Origin: Scytonema tolypothrichoides VB-61278
GTDB lineage: Bacteria; Cyanobacteriota; Cyanobacteriia; Cyanobacteriales; Nostocaceae
Length of the DNA stretch: 51,299 bases
Assembly (NCBI RefSeq): GCF_000828085.3
Contig: NZ_JXCA02000019.1
Location: 586,785 to 638,083, forward strand
Reading direction: 5' to 3'
The notes below the pieces were generated by a model that saw nothing but the letters and a program-made list of their open reading frames with translations, was not told the origin of the DNA and did no database searches. Shown piece after piece: positions 8,597-23,622 of the stretch. How positions within the stretch are numbered: position 1 is the stretch's first letter; each line of letters opens with the position of its first letter. The position numbers and the translations under genes are program-made.

Positions 8597-9329
8597 TAAT
8601 GGATTCCTCCAGTACTAAATAAAACCAGAATCTTAAACTGGTGCGGCTTTGATTGGTTAACTGAGGTTATTTTCTCATTTTTTAGATACAACAGCCAAAA
8701 AACTGCTGCAACTAGTATTTAAACGAGTGGGCTTGCGTAATGGCTAGTACATCAGCTCATAAACTCAGCTACCTTCCGGAATTATTTTCGGGCATTCTGT
8801 TGAGCAATTATGACTGCTCTTAACACTTTGTAACATTGTTTTTCATGTTGACTGCTCTACCGACAATCTGAAAGCTAATGTAGGGAAAGGTTAGAACGCC
8901 TTTTGCGAGTCAATATCCTACGCACAGGGTGTAAGGGTATAAGGGGAGGCAGTGCTGTGGGGAGCCAGTACTTGATGAGGGTTTCCCTCACGCTTGTTCT
9001 GGCGTCCGGGTTTCCCGACTTGTAGACGCCGGAGGCGGTGAGACAGCGCGAATGACGGCTTTCTCGACAGAGGCGACTGCGAACCCGAAGGGCTTCCCGC
9101 CTTTTTCGCACCTGGCGTTGTGAGGGTGTAGGGGGAAAAGAAGAATGGGAGAGGGGGCAGGCTGAAGACCACAACAGGAGAAACCAATTCACGTGAACTA
9201 ATATTTCTCCGCACTACAACTGCTCCCTACTCGTGGGCTTCTTAGTTTTTTCTCCTACACCCTTACACCCCTTCTTAGTCAAGAATCAAGTATCCAGGAG
9301 TTTACGCTCTTGAACATTAACTATTGCAC
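8597..9329. other. apcE-apcA spacer with inserted repeat
   Basis: No gene is supported. The part nearest apcA (8597-8880) is AT-rich and probably holds the apcA promoter and leader. The middle (about 8930-9130) is the GC-rich mosaic repeat shared with 4262-4440, but with extra internal units (for example around CGCCGGAGGCGGTGAGAC). A CCTACACCCTTACACCCC stretch at 9253-9271 resembles 5934-5978. Confidence 0.6.
8930..9130. repeat. GC-rich mosaic dispersed repeat (second copy)
   Basis: Same ordered blocks as 4262-4440 (GGAGCCAGTAC, GAGGGTTTCCCTC, GCACCTGGCGT, GAGGGTG). It is longer because about 60-70 bases of additional GC-rich sequence lie between the GGGTTTCCCGAC block and the GCACCTGGCG block. 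Confidence 0.6.
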
Positions 9330-13276
<3,947 letters not shown>

Positions 13277-15814
13277 ATGAAACATGGTTTGCATTTGCTC
13301 TTCTCATTCACCTTACCCCTATGTATCATAGGCACTCTTGCGCCACTCACCACCACAGTTGCCCAACAAGTGACTCCTGATGGAACTGTATCCACCACTG
13401 TTACAACTCCTGATGGCAAAAACTTCAACATCAATGACGGAACAACAAGAGGAGGAAACCTGTTTCACAGCTTCAAAGAATTTTCTGTACCCACAGGTGG
13501 TTCAGCAATTTTCAACAATGCAGCGAATATACAAAATATTATCAACCGGGTGACGGGTGGTTCTGTTTCTACTATTGATGGTTTGATTAAAGCCAATGGC
13601 GCAGCAAACTTATTTTTACTGAATCCAGCAGGGATTATTTTTGGACCAAATGCCAGATTGAATATTGGTGGTTCATTTTTGGGGAGTACGGCGAACAGTT
13701 TCCTATTTGACAATGGATTTGAGTTTAGCGCCACTGACCCACAAGCACCACCACTGTTAACTATAAATGTTCCGATTGGGTTGAGGTATCGGGATAATCC
13801 GGGAGTGATTCAGGTAAAAGGACCGGGACACGACATTAATTTTCAGGCTATCAAAAATCCACCTCGTGATCCTGTTAACAGTAGCGTCTCAGGATTAGAG
13901 CTTGAGTCCCGGAAAACCTTAGCACTAGTCGGAGGTAAAGTATCTGTTGAGGGTGGTATTCTCAAGTCATCAGCAGGACGTATTGAAATCGGTAGTGTTG
14001 CAAGCAATGGAGTTGTGAGTCTCGCCCCGATACAAGAAGGTTGGAAGCTGGGTTATGAAGGCATTACCAGTTTTGGAGACATCAATTTTTCTGGTAAAAC
14101 ATTTCTGGATACCACAGAAGTTGGTGGTGGTTCCATTGCAGTTGCTGGTAAAAATATCAATTTCGCTGGAGAGTCGATTCTACTGGCTGATACCTTAGGC
14201 GATAGAAATGCAGGAGGAATCAGCATTATCGGGGACAAGATATCTGTAGTTGAGTCTGAAATCGGCAGTTTTACCTTCGGTTCAGGAAATGCTGGACAAG
14301 TTAAGCTTTTTGCCGACAAATCTATCCTGCTTGAAAATAACGGTGGCGCGAGTACAGACACACAAGGATTGGGGAAAGGTGGAGAAATTACCGTCAAAGC
14401 TGATTCTATTGAAATCAGAAATCGGAGTGGGCTAGGCAGCAATACCTTTGGTAAAGGGGATGCTGGGCGCATAGAAGTTGAAGCTAATTCTTTGCTGATT
14501 GAAGAGTACTCTGGTTTTGGTACTTATTCTAAAGGTGAAGGCGATGCCGGAGAAATCATCGTTAATATCAAAGGACCTTTGGAAGTACGAAACAATGCAG
14601 GTATGAATAACAACACCTTTGCTACGGGTAACGCTGGAAAAATCAGCATTACGGCAAATTCTTTGCTGATTGAAGACAACTCGGGGTTTGGTACTACTAC
14701 GCAGCCAGACAGTACAGGTAAAGCTGGAGAAATCATCTTTAATGTTGCAGGACCTTTGGTAGTACGAAACAATGCAGGTATTGAGAGCAACAATGAAGGT
14801 CGTGGTGATGCAGGAGAAATTACTGTCAGTGCTCAATCTTTGGAAATCAGTAATAGAGCTAAAATTAGTACACAAGCCACCGGCAGTGGCAATGCAGGAA
14901 ACCTGAATGTACGAGCAAAAACCGTAATTCTTGACAGTAATGGAATATTGCAGGTTTCAAGTACAGGTAGTGGGAATGCTGGTATTTTGAATGTTGTGGC
15001 AGACACCATTAAGCTGAAGAATCAGAGTTCGATAGATGCAACTACTAACTCTGGCAATGGTGGTAATCTCACACTAGATGTTGCTAACTTTCTGCTGCTA
15101 CGTAACAGTAGCCAGATTTCTGCCAGTGCAGGTACTACTGGCAATCCTGGAGATGGCGGTAACATTACCATTAATTCTCCATTAATCGTCGCTTTCCCTA
15201 ATGAAAATAGCGACATCACTGCCAATGCTTTCAGCGGTAGCGGAGGAAACATCAAAATCATAACTCAAGGTCTTTTTGGAATCGCCCCACTTAGTCGGCA
15301 AGAACTACAGCGACGTTTAAATACTACAGAGTTCACTCAACTAGACCCAAAAAACTTAATTACCAGTGACATCACTGCTATTTCCCAAAACAATCCAAAC
15401 TTGAGTGGTAGTGTCAACATTAATATACTCAATACTGACCCCACCCGTGGGTTGTTTGAATTACTAGAAACAATTCCCGACCCTGCACAACAGATTGCCC
15501 AAAATCCCTGTATAAAAGGTTTTGGTAGTACCTTTACCATCGTCGGACGTGGCGGAATTCCAACGGATCCAACGAAAATCCTCAGCAGTGACAATATGCG
15601 GGTTGATTTGGTTAAGCCTGTTCCCAGTACAGTAAGTTCAACAAGTGCAACACAAAAGCAGCCATCTCAAAAGCCACCTGTCAAAGAGATAATACCAGCC
15701 CGAGGTTGGATATTTAATGAAAAAGGTGAGGTGCTGCTGGTCGGTTATGATCCTACTAAGACTGGTCCACACCGGGAGCCGCAAACACCTGCTAGTAGTT
15801 GTGCTGCGCGTTGA
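13277..15814 (+). CDS. Filamentous haemagglutinin-type secreted beta-helix protein
   Basis: I place the start at ATG 13277 because GGAG at 13267-13270 is a good ribosome site; a TTG four codons earlier would overlap it. The 845-residue protein has a signal peptide (MKHGLHLLFSFTLPLC..., cleavage near TTTVAQQ) and the N-terminal haemagglutination/TPS domain, with NLFLLNPAGIIFGPNARL near residues 113-130. The middle (about 270-640) has degenerate beta-helix repeats with GNAG or GKAGEI turns and SLLIED strands. The C-terminal part ends with a PARGWIFNEKGEVLLVG stretch seen in cyanobacterial members. Such proteins are exported by a TpsB/Omp85 partner, which is not visible nearby. Likely a surface or released adhesin; its target is unknown. 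Confidence 0.82.
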   Translation: MKHGLHLLFSFTLPLCIIGTLAPLTTTVAQQVTPDGTVSTTVTTPDGKNFNINDGTTRGGNLFHSFKEFSVPTGGSAIFNNAANIQNIINRVTGGSVSTIDGLIKANGAANLFLLNPAGIIFGPNARLNIGGSFLGSTANSFLFDNGFEFSATDPQAPPLLTINVPIGLRYRDNPGVIQVKGPGHDINFQAIKNPPRDPVNSSVSGLELESRKTLALVGGKVSVEGGILKSSAGRIEIGSVASNGVVSLAPIQEGWKLGYEGITSFGDINFSGKTFLDTTEVGGGSIAVAGKNINFAGESILLADTLGDRNAGGISIIGDKISVVESEIGSFTFGSGNAGQVKLFADKSILLENNGGASTDTQGLGKGGEITVKADSIEIRNRSGLGSNTFGKGDAGRIEVEANSLLIEEYSGFGTYSKGEGDAGEIIVNIKGPLEVRNNAGMNNNTFATGNAGKISITANSLLIEDNSGFGTTTQPDSTGKAGEIIFNVAGPLVVRNNAGIESNNEGRGDAGEITVSAQSLEISNRAKISTQATGSGNAGNLNVRAKTVILDSNGILQVSSTGSGNAGILNVVADTIKLKNQSSIDATTNSGNGGNLTLDVANFLLLRNSSQISASAGTTGNPGDGGNITINSPLIVAFPNENSDITANAFSGSGGNIKIITQGLFGIAPLSRQELQRRLNTTEFTQLDPKNLITSDITAISQNNPNLSGSVNINILNTDPTRGLFELLETIPDPAQQIAQNPCIKGFGSTFTIVGRGGIPTDPTKILSSDNMRVDLVKPVPSTVSSTSATQKQPSQKPPVKEIIPARGWIFNEKGEVLLVGYDPTKTGPHREPQTPASSCAAR

Positions 15815-15825
15815 TATTGAATTCA

Positions 15826-15949
15826 CGTTTTTACCTCACCCTGCCCTATCGGGCATCCCTCTTTGCGAGTTCACCAGAGGGAAAGTGGACGCATGACAGT
15901 GGTTTTGGATGCGTCCAGAAACCTGGTTTCTGTTAGGAACCGGGTTTCT
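15826..15949. repeat. Dispersed repeats downstream of the haemagglutinin gene
   Basis: 15827-15895 is a degenerate copy of the compound repeat at 12951-13020. Next, AGAAACCTGGTTTCT (15917-15931) and AGGAACCGGGTTTCT (15935-15949) form a short GAAACC/GGTTTC hairpin of a type common in cyanobacterial spacers. It may also end transcription, but no T run of note follows. Confidence 0.55.
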
Positions 15950-16068
15950 AATTTTTCACAAATGATTTAAGACTGCTATGTTAGCATTATATAAATTGTA
16001 CAATTTTTAGAATTTTAAAGATTCGTACAATATTTACCATTGACTTCAATCAACATAAGCGAGGCGGT

Positions 16069-16320
16069 ATGGCTGCTGTAAGTGCAACTGAAGCTCGTGC
16101 TAATTTCCAAGAACTCATTAATCGTGCTGAATATAAGGGTGAGCGCATTCTCATTCAGCGTCGTGGCAAGGCTGTTGGGGCGATTATTGGTCTAGAAGAC
16201 TTAAGATTGCTGGAAGCTATAGAAGATGCTATTAACTCTGCTGAACTGCGTCGTGCTGTTGAGCAAAATGAGGGCTTTACCACACTAGAAGCGATTATTG
16301 CTAGTCGTGGGGATGAGTGA
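16069..16320 (+). CDS. Phd/YefM-family antitoxin
   Basis: The 83-residue protein begins with the Phd/YefM DNA-binding pattern (VSATEARANFQELINRAEYKGERILIQRRGKAVGAII read as start, helix and strand) and ends with an acidic, toxin-binding tail. A GAGG site lies just before the ATG. The next gene overlaps it by 8 bases and encodes a RelE/ParE toxin, the standard type II arrangement. The antitoxin is expected to neutralise the toxin and repress the shared promoter. Confidence 0.9.
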   Translation: MAAVSATEARANFQELINRAEYKGERILIQRRGKAVGAIIGLEDLRLLEAIEDAINSAELRRAVEQNEGFTTLEAIIASRGDE

Positions 16321-16588
16321 GCGTTACGATTTGAGAATTGCCAAGACTGCTGAGAAAGACTTGATTAATTTACCAGCGAAACAGTTTAAACAGCTCGTAT
16401 CGAAGATTTTCTCGCTCCAGAGCAATCCTCGACCTCAAGACTACAAAGCACTTAAAGGTTACGAAGGTGGTTACCGCGTAGATCAAGGAGAGTATAGAAT
16501 TCTGTATACGATTGATGACGAAAACTTGCTTGTTGATATCTTCAGAGTTGGCAAGAGAAATGATCATCAGGTGTATACAAATCTGTAG
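16313..16588 (+). CDS. RelE/ParE-family toxin
   Basis: Start taken at ATG 16313, which overlaps the antitoxin stop (ATGAGTGA). The 91-residue product reads YDLRIAKTAEKDLINLP at its start, then LKGYEGGYRVDQGEYRILY, the core of the RelE/ParE fold. The GYR...YRILYTI strand and a basic C-terminal segment (FRVGKRNDHQVY) match RelE-type mRNA interferases, in which a C-terminal Tyr and basic residues serve catalysis. Members cleave mRNA in the ribosome or, for ParE types, poison gyrase; which applies is not decided. The coupling suggests tight translational linkage to the antitoxin. Confidence 0.88.
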   Translation: MSERYDLRIAKTAEKDLINLPAKQFKQLVSKIFSLQSNPRPQDYKALKGYEGGYRVDQGEYRILYTIDDENLLVDIFRVGKRNDHQVYTNL

Positions 16589-16615
16589 ACTCTGATTATA
16601 CCTGAGAACTGCCAT

Positions 16616-17797
16616 ATGTCCGATTCTCAAACGATTAGCGCTGCTGTTGCCAAACTCTACAACACCTACCCCTTCCCGCCAGAACCTTTACTAGATGAGC
16701 CGCCTCCTGGTTACAACTGGCGCTGGAATTGGTTAGCTGCCTATAATTTTTGTACTGGTCAAAAACCCCAAAAGCAAGATATCCGCATTTTAGATGCTGG
16801 TTGCGGTACGGGAGTGGGGACTGAATACCTGGTTCATCTTAATCCTACGGCTTCTGTTGTGGGCATTGACCTTAGTGCTGGGGCGCTGGAAGTTGCCCAA
16901 GAACGCTGTAAACGTTCCGGTGCAAACCGTGTTGAGTTCCATCACCTGAGCTTATATGATGTGGAACAGTTGTCAGGTGAGTTTGATTTTATCAACTGCG
17001 TTGGTGTGTTGCACCATTTACCTGACCCGATTCGCGGTATTCAAGCTTTGGCGAAAAAGTTAGCCCCAGGCGGCTTGATGCACATTTTTGTGTATGGGGA
17101 GTTGGGGCGCAGGGAAATTCAACTTATGCAAAGGGCGATCGCACTCCTCCAAGGTGACAAGCGCGGTGATTACCGTGATGGTGTTCAAGTTGGTCGGCAA
17201 ATATTCGCCTCATTACCAGAAAATAACCGTATTGTCAAGCGAGAACGAGAACGTTGGTCTTTAGAAAATCAACGGGATGAGTGCTTTGCTGATATGTACG
17301 TGCATCCGCAGGAGATAGATTATAACATTGAGACGTTGTTTGAACTAATTTCTGCTTCCGGATTAGATTTTGTTGATTTTTCAAATCCGGGTTTTTGGCA
17401 GATAGACAGACTTTTGGGCAAAGCGCCAGAGTTAATGGAACGAGTCGCTAAGTTAAGTGAGATTGAGCGTTATCGTTTGATAGAGTTATTAGATCCAGAA
17501 GTGACTCACTACGAGTTTTTTCTGAGTCGCCCACCTTTACCAAAAGCTGATTGGTCAGCGGATAATGATTTATTAACGGCAATTGCTGAGCGAAATCCTT
17601 GTATGGATGGTTTTCCCAGTCAATGTATCTTCAACTACGATTACCAGATTGTGAATTTATCATCAGAAGAGTTGAAGTTTTTACAAAGCTGCGATGGTCT
17701 CTCAACAGTAGGAGAGATTTTAGCCGGCTCATCATTGGGATTAGATGGAGTGAGAATGCTATTGAAGCAACAACTGATTTTGTTGACACCAGGTTGA
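16616..17797 (+). CDS. Class I SAM-dependent methyltransferase
   Basis: The 393-residue protein has a Rossmann methyltransferase core: motif I ILDAGCGTGVGTEYL at about 58-72, acidic VVGIDLS after it, and INCVGVLHHLPDP as motif IV region, near 126-138. The C-terminal 150 residues are extra and unlike the core; a short LSSEELKFLQSCDGLSTVGEI part resembles winged-helix-like or PqqD-like tails seen in some cyanobacterial methyltransferases. The substrate is unknown. It begins 27 bases after the toxin gene, so read-through from the TA pair is possible, but no functional link is implied. Confidence 0.8.
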   Translation: MSDSQTISAAVAKLYNTYPFPPEPLLDEPPPGYNWRWNWLAAYNFCTGQKPQKQDIRILDAGCGTGVGTEYLVHLNPTASVVGIDLSAGALEVAQERCKRSGANRVEFHHLSLYDVEQLSGEFDFINCVGVLHHLPDPIRGIQALAKKLAPGGLMHIFVYGELGRREIQLMQRAIALLQGDKRGDYRDGVQVGRQIFASLPENNRIVKRERERWSLENQRDECFADMYVHPQEIDYNIETLFELISASGLDFVDFSNPGFWQIDRLLGKAPELMERVAKLSEIERYRLIELLDPEVTHYEFFLSRPPLPKADWSADNDLLTAIAERNPCMDGFPSQCIFNYDYQIVNLSSEELKFLQSCDGLSTVGEILAGSSLGLDGVRMLLKQQLILLTPG

Positions 17798-18096
17798 CAA
17801 AACAAACTGCCAAAATCCAAACAAAGCAGGCGACGAGGGAGAAGGTAGAATAGAAGTTAAGAGGAGATCTACCTTTCAAGTTGATTGCGACTCCTCGTCT
17901 CGCCACAGCTGTCAACACGGAATTTCAGGATAGAGGGATTGGGTAAAGATTTGTCCTGTTCATCCATATTTTCCGTGTCAATTATCCTTTTTGTGCTTGG
18001 TGCGTCTACCTGATGTCTTTTGTTTGGTGACAATAAGTTAATTGTTTTTTTCTAAAGTATTGTTACCCAATCGTGATATGATTCAGCTGGCTGAAG
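17798..18096. other. Spacer upstream of the ATP synthase operon
   Basis: Contains a long imperfect hairpin at 17829-17904: outer arms GGCGACGAGG and CCTCGTCTCGCC, inner arms AGGTAGA (17843-17849) and TCTACCT (17868-17874). It lies 31 bases past the methyltransferase stop and about 190 bases before atp1, so it could end the first transcript or lie in the leader of the second. No T run follows. The operon promoter should lie in 17940-18090. Confidence 0.5.
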
Positions 18097-18588
18097 ATGC
18101 AGTCAACACAATTAGCTGTACTGGTTTCAAGTCCCGTGAGCTTGTCAAACGAATCAACTGATCCCACACCAACAACACGACAAGATTCAAGACCTGGTTT
18201 TGAGGACACAGAACCAGACAACTCAATGCGCGAGTTCTATGAACTCTACCAAGAGTTGTTGCTAATCACTCTTGTCTTGACAGGGATTATATTTTTCTCT
18301 GTTTGGATATTTTATTCCCTGAACATTGCCCTAAATTATTTGCTAGGAGCATGTACAGGTGTGGTTTACTTGAGGATGTTGGCAAAAGATGTTGAGCGTT
18401 TGAGTGGAGAAAAAAAACAGTTGAGTAAAACTCGATTTGCGTTACTAGTAGGGGTCATTCTACTAGCATCGCGATGGAATCAACTGGAAATATTGCCCAT
18501 ATTTTTGGGATTTCTTACTTATAAAGCAACGCTTCTCATTTACGTAGTTAGAGGGGCATTTGCCTCTGACTTGTCAAAGTTCCGGTAA
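18097..18588 (+). CDS. atp1: ATP synthase protein I
   Basis: The 163-residue protein has a soluble, Ser/Thr/Pro-rich N-terminal part (1-45) and four membrane segments. Its [24 protein letters not shown] stretch is typical of cyanobacterial Atp1/AtpI (shortened here: [13 protein letters not shown]). It is the first gene of the operon, 120 bases before subunit a. AtpI-type proteins help c-ring assembly in other bacteria; they are not part of the final enzyme. Confidence 0.85.
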   Translation: MQSTQLAVLVSSPVSLSNESTDPTPTTRQDSRPGFEDTEPDNSMREFYELYQELLLITLVLTGIIFFSVWIFYSLNIALNYLLGACTGVVYLRMLAKDVERLSGEKKQLSKTRFALLVGVILLASRWNQLEILPIFLGFLTYKATLLIYVVRGAFASDLSKFR

Positions 18589-18708
18589 CCATACAGCAAC
18601 GCTCAAACTGTGCGGGAGGACGGAACTTTTCCAAGAGGAAAATCCACCCCGCGAACCCGCTCCACTTCTCCAGGTAAGATTGGAGAAATGATAGATTAGG
18701 TTAGGAAA

Positions 18709-19467
18709 ATGGTGAATTTTCTGAATGCCCTAACTTCTGTTCCCCTTGGAGAACTAGAGGTAGGTCATCATTTCTACTGGCAGTTAGGCAATCTAAAACT
18801 GCATGGACAGGTCTTTCTCACGTCTTGGTTTGTGATTGGTCTTCTGGTCGTAGCTTCACTAGCAGCTACTAAAAACATCCAAAAAATTCCCAGTGGCATC
18901 CAAAACCTAATGGAATATGCTCTGGAATTTATTCGGGACCTCACAAAAAACCAGATTGGAGAGAAAGAGTACCGTCCTTGGGTGCCGTTTATTGGCACAC
19001 TATTTTTGTTTATCTTCATATCGAACTGGTCGGGTGCTTTAATTCCCTGGAAGCTCATCAAACTTCCATCGGGAGAGTTGGCTGCTCCAACCAATGATAT
19101 TAATACGACAGTAGCACTGGCGTTGTTGACTTCTTTAGCTTACTTTTACGCAGGTTTTAGCAAGCGTGGTTTGGGGTACTTCAAAAAGTATATAGAGCCA
19201 ACGCCGGTTCTATTACCGATCGCGATTCTAGAAGATTTCACCAAGCCCCTCTCCCTAAGCTTCCGTCTATTTGGTAACATTTTGGCGGATGAATTAGTCG
19301 TAGGAGTGCTGGTTCTGTTGGTTCCTCTGTTTGTACCTCTGCCAGTGATGGCTTTGGGTTTGTTTACCAGTGCCATTCAAGCCTTGGTTTTTGCCACCTT
19401 AGCAGCGGCATACATTCATGAGGCGATGGAGGGACATGGTGGCGAAGAGCATGAGGAAGCACATTAA
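18709..19467 (+). CDS. atpB: ATP synthase F0 subunit a
   Basis: The 252-residue membrane protein contains the functional helix [19 protein letters not shown], in which Arg (of SFRLFGN) is the essential proton-channel arginine. [11 protein letters not shown] and the end [14 protein letters not shown] fit the cyanobacterial and chloroplast form (named atpI there). It forms the two proton half-channels against the c-ring in the thylakoid membrane. Start ATG 18709 follows an AGG-type ribosome site. A perfect fit in the conserved gene order. Confidence 0.96.
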   Translation: MVNFLNALTSVPLGELEVGHHFYWQLGNLKLHGQVFLTSWFVIGLLVVASLAATKNIQKIPSGIQNLMEYALEFIRDLTKNQIGEKEYRPWVPFIGTLFLFIFISNWSGALIPWKLIKLPSGELAAPTNDINTTVALALLTSLAYFYAGFSKRGLGYFKKYIEPTPVLLPIAILEDFTKPLSLSFRLFGNILADELVVGVLVLLVPLFVPLPVMALGLFTSAIQALVFATLAAAYIHEAMEGHGGEEHEEAH

Positions 19468-19540
19468 AATCAGTGAACAGTGAACAGTGATCAATAAAGA
19501 GTTATAACTGATAACTGGTAACTGATAACTGATAACTGCT
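19467..19540 (+). repeat. STRR heptamer repeats in atpB-atpE spacer
   Basis: Short tandem units CAGTGAA (three in a row near 19471-19490) followed by ATAACTG/GTAACTG units (19505-19537). The two unit types are near complements, so the transcript can fold into a hairpin. The same pair of unit types recurs at 19974-20022 and 21825-21880. Confidence 0.85.
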
Positions 19541-19567
19541 CAGAACCCTCAGTTGATGTCAAGTTAG

Positions 19568-19912
<345 letters not shown>

Positions 19913-19937
19913 GACCTAAAACTTTTCCTTAATTTTG

Positions 19938-19959
19938 GAGACGTGAATGTTCACGTCTC
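19938..19959 (+). promoter_or_regulatory. Hairpin after atpE
   Basis: GAGACGTGAA / TTCACGTCTC, a perfect 10-bp inverted repeat with a 2-base centre, 26 bases past the atpE stop. No T run follows, so it looks more like an RNA stabiliser or processing element than a terminator. The c subunit is needed in large excess, which would fit; that role is inference. Confidence 0.5.
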
Positions 19960-19973
19960 TATAGCTGAGTTAA

Positions 19974-20022
19974 TCAGTGAACAGTGAACAGTGAACAGTG
20001 AAGACTGATAACTGGTAACTGT
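19974..20022 (+). repeat. STRR heptamer repeats in atpE-atpF2 spacer
   Basis: CAGTGAA units in a row (19976-20000) followed by CTGATAACTGGTAACTG. Same unit types as in the spacers before atpE and before atpA. Confidence 0.85.
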
Positions 20023-20124
20023 GAAAAAATGTTGACCCTTGATGGCTATGGGGTCTCGACGATGATGAAAAGTAAGATGATTTTTCGCCCGTGAAAACTG
20101 CTGTTGTAGCCAAAGAGGAGAGAA

Positions 20125-20556
20125 ATGTTTGATTTCGATGCAACCTTGCCTTTGATGGCAGTGCAGTTCCTGCTATTGGCAGCTCTATTGAATGTTATTT
20201 TCTATAAGCCACTGACCAAGGCATTAGACGATCGCGATAACTATATCCGAACGAATAACCTTGAAGCTCGTGAACGCTTGGCTAAAGCTGAGCGATTAAC
20301 TAAAGAATATGAGCAACAATTAGCAGAAGCTCGTAGACAGTCACAAGCGACTGTCGCTGCAGCTCAAGCAGAAGCTCAAAAAACGACTGCTCAGAAAATC
20401 GCTGAGGCGCAAAAGGAAGCTCAAGCTCAACGAGAACAAGCGGCACTTGAAATAGAACAGCAAAAGCAGGAAGCTTTACGTTCCTTAGATCAACAGGTAG
20501 ATGCTCTCAGCAGGCAGATACTAGAAAAACTATTGGGACCTGTTTTGGCTAAATAG
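20125..20556 (+). CDS. atpF2: ATP synthase F0 subunit b'
   Basis: The 143-residue protein has one N-terminal membrane helix ([19 protein letters not shown]) and a long charged coiled coil rich in Ala, Glu, Gln and Lys. Cyanobacteria and chloroplasts use two different b-type subunits; this shorter one is b' (named atpG or atpF2). With b it forms the peripheral stalk that holds the F1 head. Its GAGGAG ribosome site is 4-5 bases before the ATG. An internal terminator-like hairpin lies between it and the b gene. Confidence 0.95.
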   Translation: MFDFDATLPLMAVQFLLLAALLNVIFYKPLTKALDDRDNYIRTNNLEARERLAKAERLTKEYEQQLAEARRQSQATVAAAQAEAQKTTAQKIAEAQKEAQAQREQAALEIEQQKQEALRSLDQQVDALSRQILEKLLGPVLAK

Positions 20557-20645
20557 TTTGGCTAAATAGAGCAGCTCAATGCGCGATCTCACAACAAGAT
20601 AAACATATACGTAGCGGGGCGCATGTCGTCCCACAACGGTTAAAT

Positions 20646-20669
20646 AAGTGTCAAAAGTGGCACTTTTTT
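20646..20669 (+). terminator. Terminator-like hairpin inside the atp operon
   Basis: AAGTGTC (20646-20652), 6-base loop, GGCACTT (20659-20665), then further T residues to 20669. The 7-bp stem includes one G-T pair. It lies between the b' and b genes, where full termination would starve the rest of the operon, so partial attenuation or a processing site is more likely. Confidence 0.5.
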
Positions 20670-20718
20670 CCCTTAGGGAATTTTCAACCTACTAAGCAAG
20701 GGAGCAGCGCAGTTGTAG

Positions 20719-21267
20719 ATGGGTATCATTGGTAGCAGTTTTTTACTTGCCACAGAAGCGGTGGCGAATGGTCATTCAGAAGGCGGTTTCGGTCTAAACA
20801 TAGACATTTTAGAAACTAATCTGATTAACCTGGCTATTCTAGTTGGCATATTATTCTACTTTGGGCGCAAAGTTCTTAGCAATATCCTCAGCGAACGGCG
20901 CTCAAATATTGAAACGGCAATCAAAGAAGCAGAAGCACAGGCAAAAGAGGCAGCTGTTGCTTTGTCTAGAGCACAGGAACAGTTGACGCAGGCTCAAGCA
21001 GAAGCGCAGCGCATCCGTAAAGCAGCCGAAGAAAACGCACAAGCAACTCGTGAAGCAATTTTGGCACGAGCAGCAGAAGATGTGGAACGTTTGAAAGAAA
21101 CAGCGGCTAAGGATTTAGACACACAAAGAGACAGGGCGATTGGCGAACTACAACAATATCTAGTGTCTAAAGCATTGCAAAAAGTTGAGTCAGAACTGCA
21201 GACAGGAATTGCCGACGATGCTCAACAGCAATTAATTGACCGCAGCATAGCGCTATTGGGAGGTTAG
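20719..21267 (+). CDS. atpF: ATP synthase F0 subunit b
   Basis: The 182-residue protein has an N-terminal membrane helix ([16 protein letters not shown], about 34-49) after a short leader, then a coiled coil ([20 protein letters not shown] and on) and ends with [10 protein letters not shown]. It is the longer of the two stalk subunits, and partners b'. Two bases separate its stop from the delta gene, so the two are translationally coupled. Confidence 0.95.
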   Translation: MGIIGSSFLLATEAVANGHSEGGFGLNIDILETNLINLAILVGILFYFGRKVLSNILSERRSNIETAIKEAEAQAKEAAVALSRAQEQLTQAQAEAQRIRKAAEENAQATREAILARAAEDVERLKETAAKDLDTQRDRAIGELQQYLVSKALQKVESELQTGIADDAQQQLIDRSIALLGG

Positions 21268-21269
21268 GG

Positions 21270-21824
21270 ATGAAAAGTAATATCGCAATGGCGGAAATAT
21301 CCCAGCCTTACGCAGAGGCGTTGATGTCAATCGCACAATCTAAAAATTTAACAGATCAGTTAGGCGAAGATGTGCGTTCTTTGCTAAGCTTGCTTTCTGA
21401 AAGCGAGCAACTGAGAAGTTTTCTTGAAAACCCATTTGTAGGGCTAGATGACAAAAAGGCAGTCATCAACCGTATCCTTGGTGAGGGCGCTAATGCATAC
21501 TTCCGCAATTTTTTATTGCTGCTGGTAGATAGACGGCGCATTTCATTGCTGGAACCAGTTTTACAGCAATATTTGACGCTGTTGCGGCAATTGAAACAAA
21601 TTGCTCTGGCGGAAGTGATTTCTGCAGTTCCCCTGACAGAGGAGCAGCAACAAGCAGTCAGAAATAAAGTCATCGCACTGACTAAGGCTCGCGAGGTAGA
21701 ATTAGATACAAAAATTGACCCCGAGTTAATTGGTGGTGTGATTATTAAGGTAGGCTCTCAAGTCATTGACGCCAGCTTACGGGGTCAGCTGCGCCGTATC
21801 TCCTTGCGTTTAAGTGGCTCTTAA
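21270..21824 (+). CDS. atpH: ATP synthase F1 subunit delta
   Basis: The 184-residue protein starts MKSNIAMAEISQPYAEALMS, with the family N-terminal helical domain, and ends with the C-terminal motif DPELIGGVIIKVGSQVIDAS followed by LRGQLRRISLRL. Delta (OSCP type) joins the peripheral stalk to the top of the alpha3-beta3 head. An internal ATG (MAEIS) six codons in is the other possible start. It follows atpF by 2 bases. Confidence 0.95.
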   Translation: MKSNIAMAEISQPYAEALMSIAQSKNLTDQLGEDVRSLLSLLSESEQLRSFLENPFVGLDDKKAVINRILGEGANAYFRNFLLLLVDRRRISLLEPVLQQYLTLLRQLKQIALAEVISAVPLTEEQQQAVRNKVIALTKAREVELDTKIDPELIGGVIIKVGSQVIDASLRGQLRRISLRLSGS

Positions 21825-21880
21825 ATCAGTGAACAGTGAACAGTAAACAGTGAACAGTGATAACTGATAACTGATAACTG
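21825..21880 (+). repeat. STRR heptamer repeats in atpH-atpA spacer
   Basis: CAGTGAA / CAGTAAA units (21826-21858) followed by GATAACT units to 21880. Third occurrence of the same pair of unit types in this operon. Confidence 0.85.
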
Positions 21881-21903
21881 TAAAAGGTACCGTCTCACAA
21901 TAA

Positions 21904-23612
<1,709 letters not shown>

Positions 23613-23622
23613 GTAAAAGATT

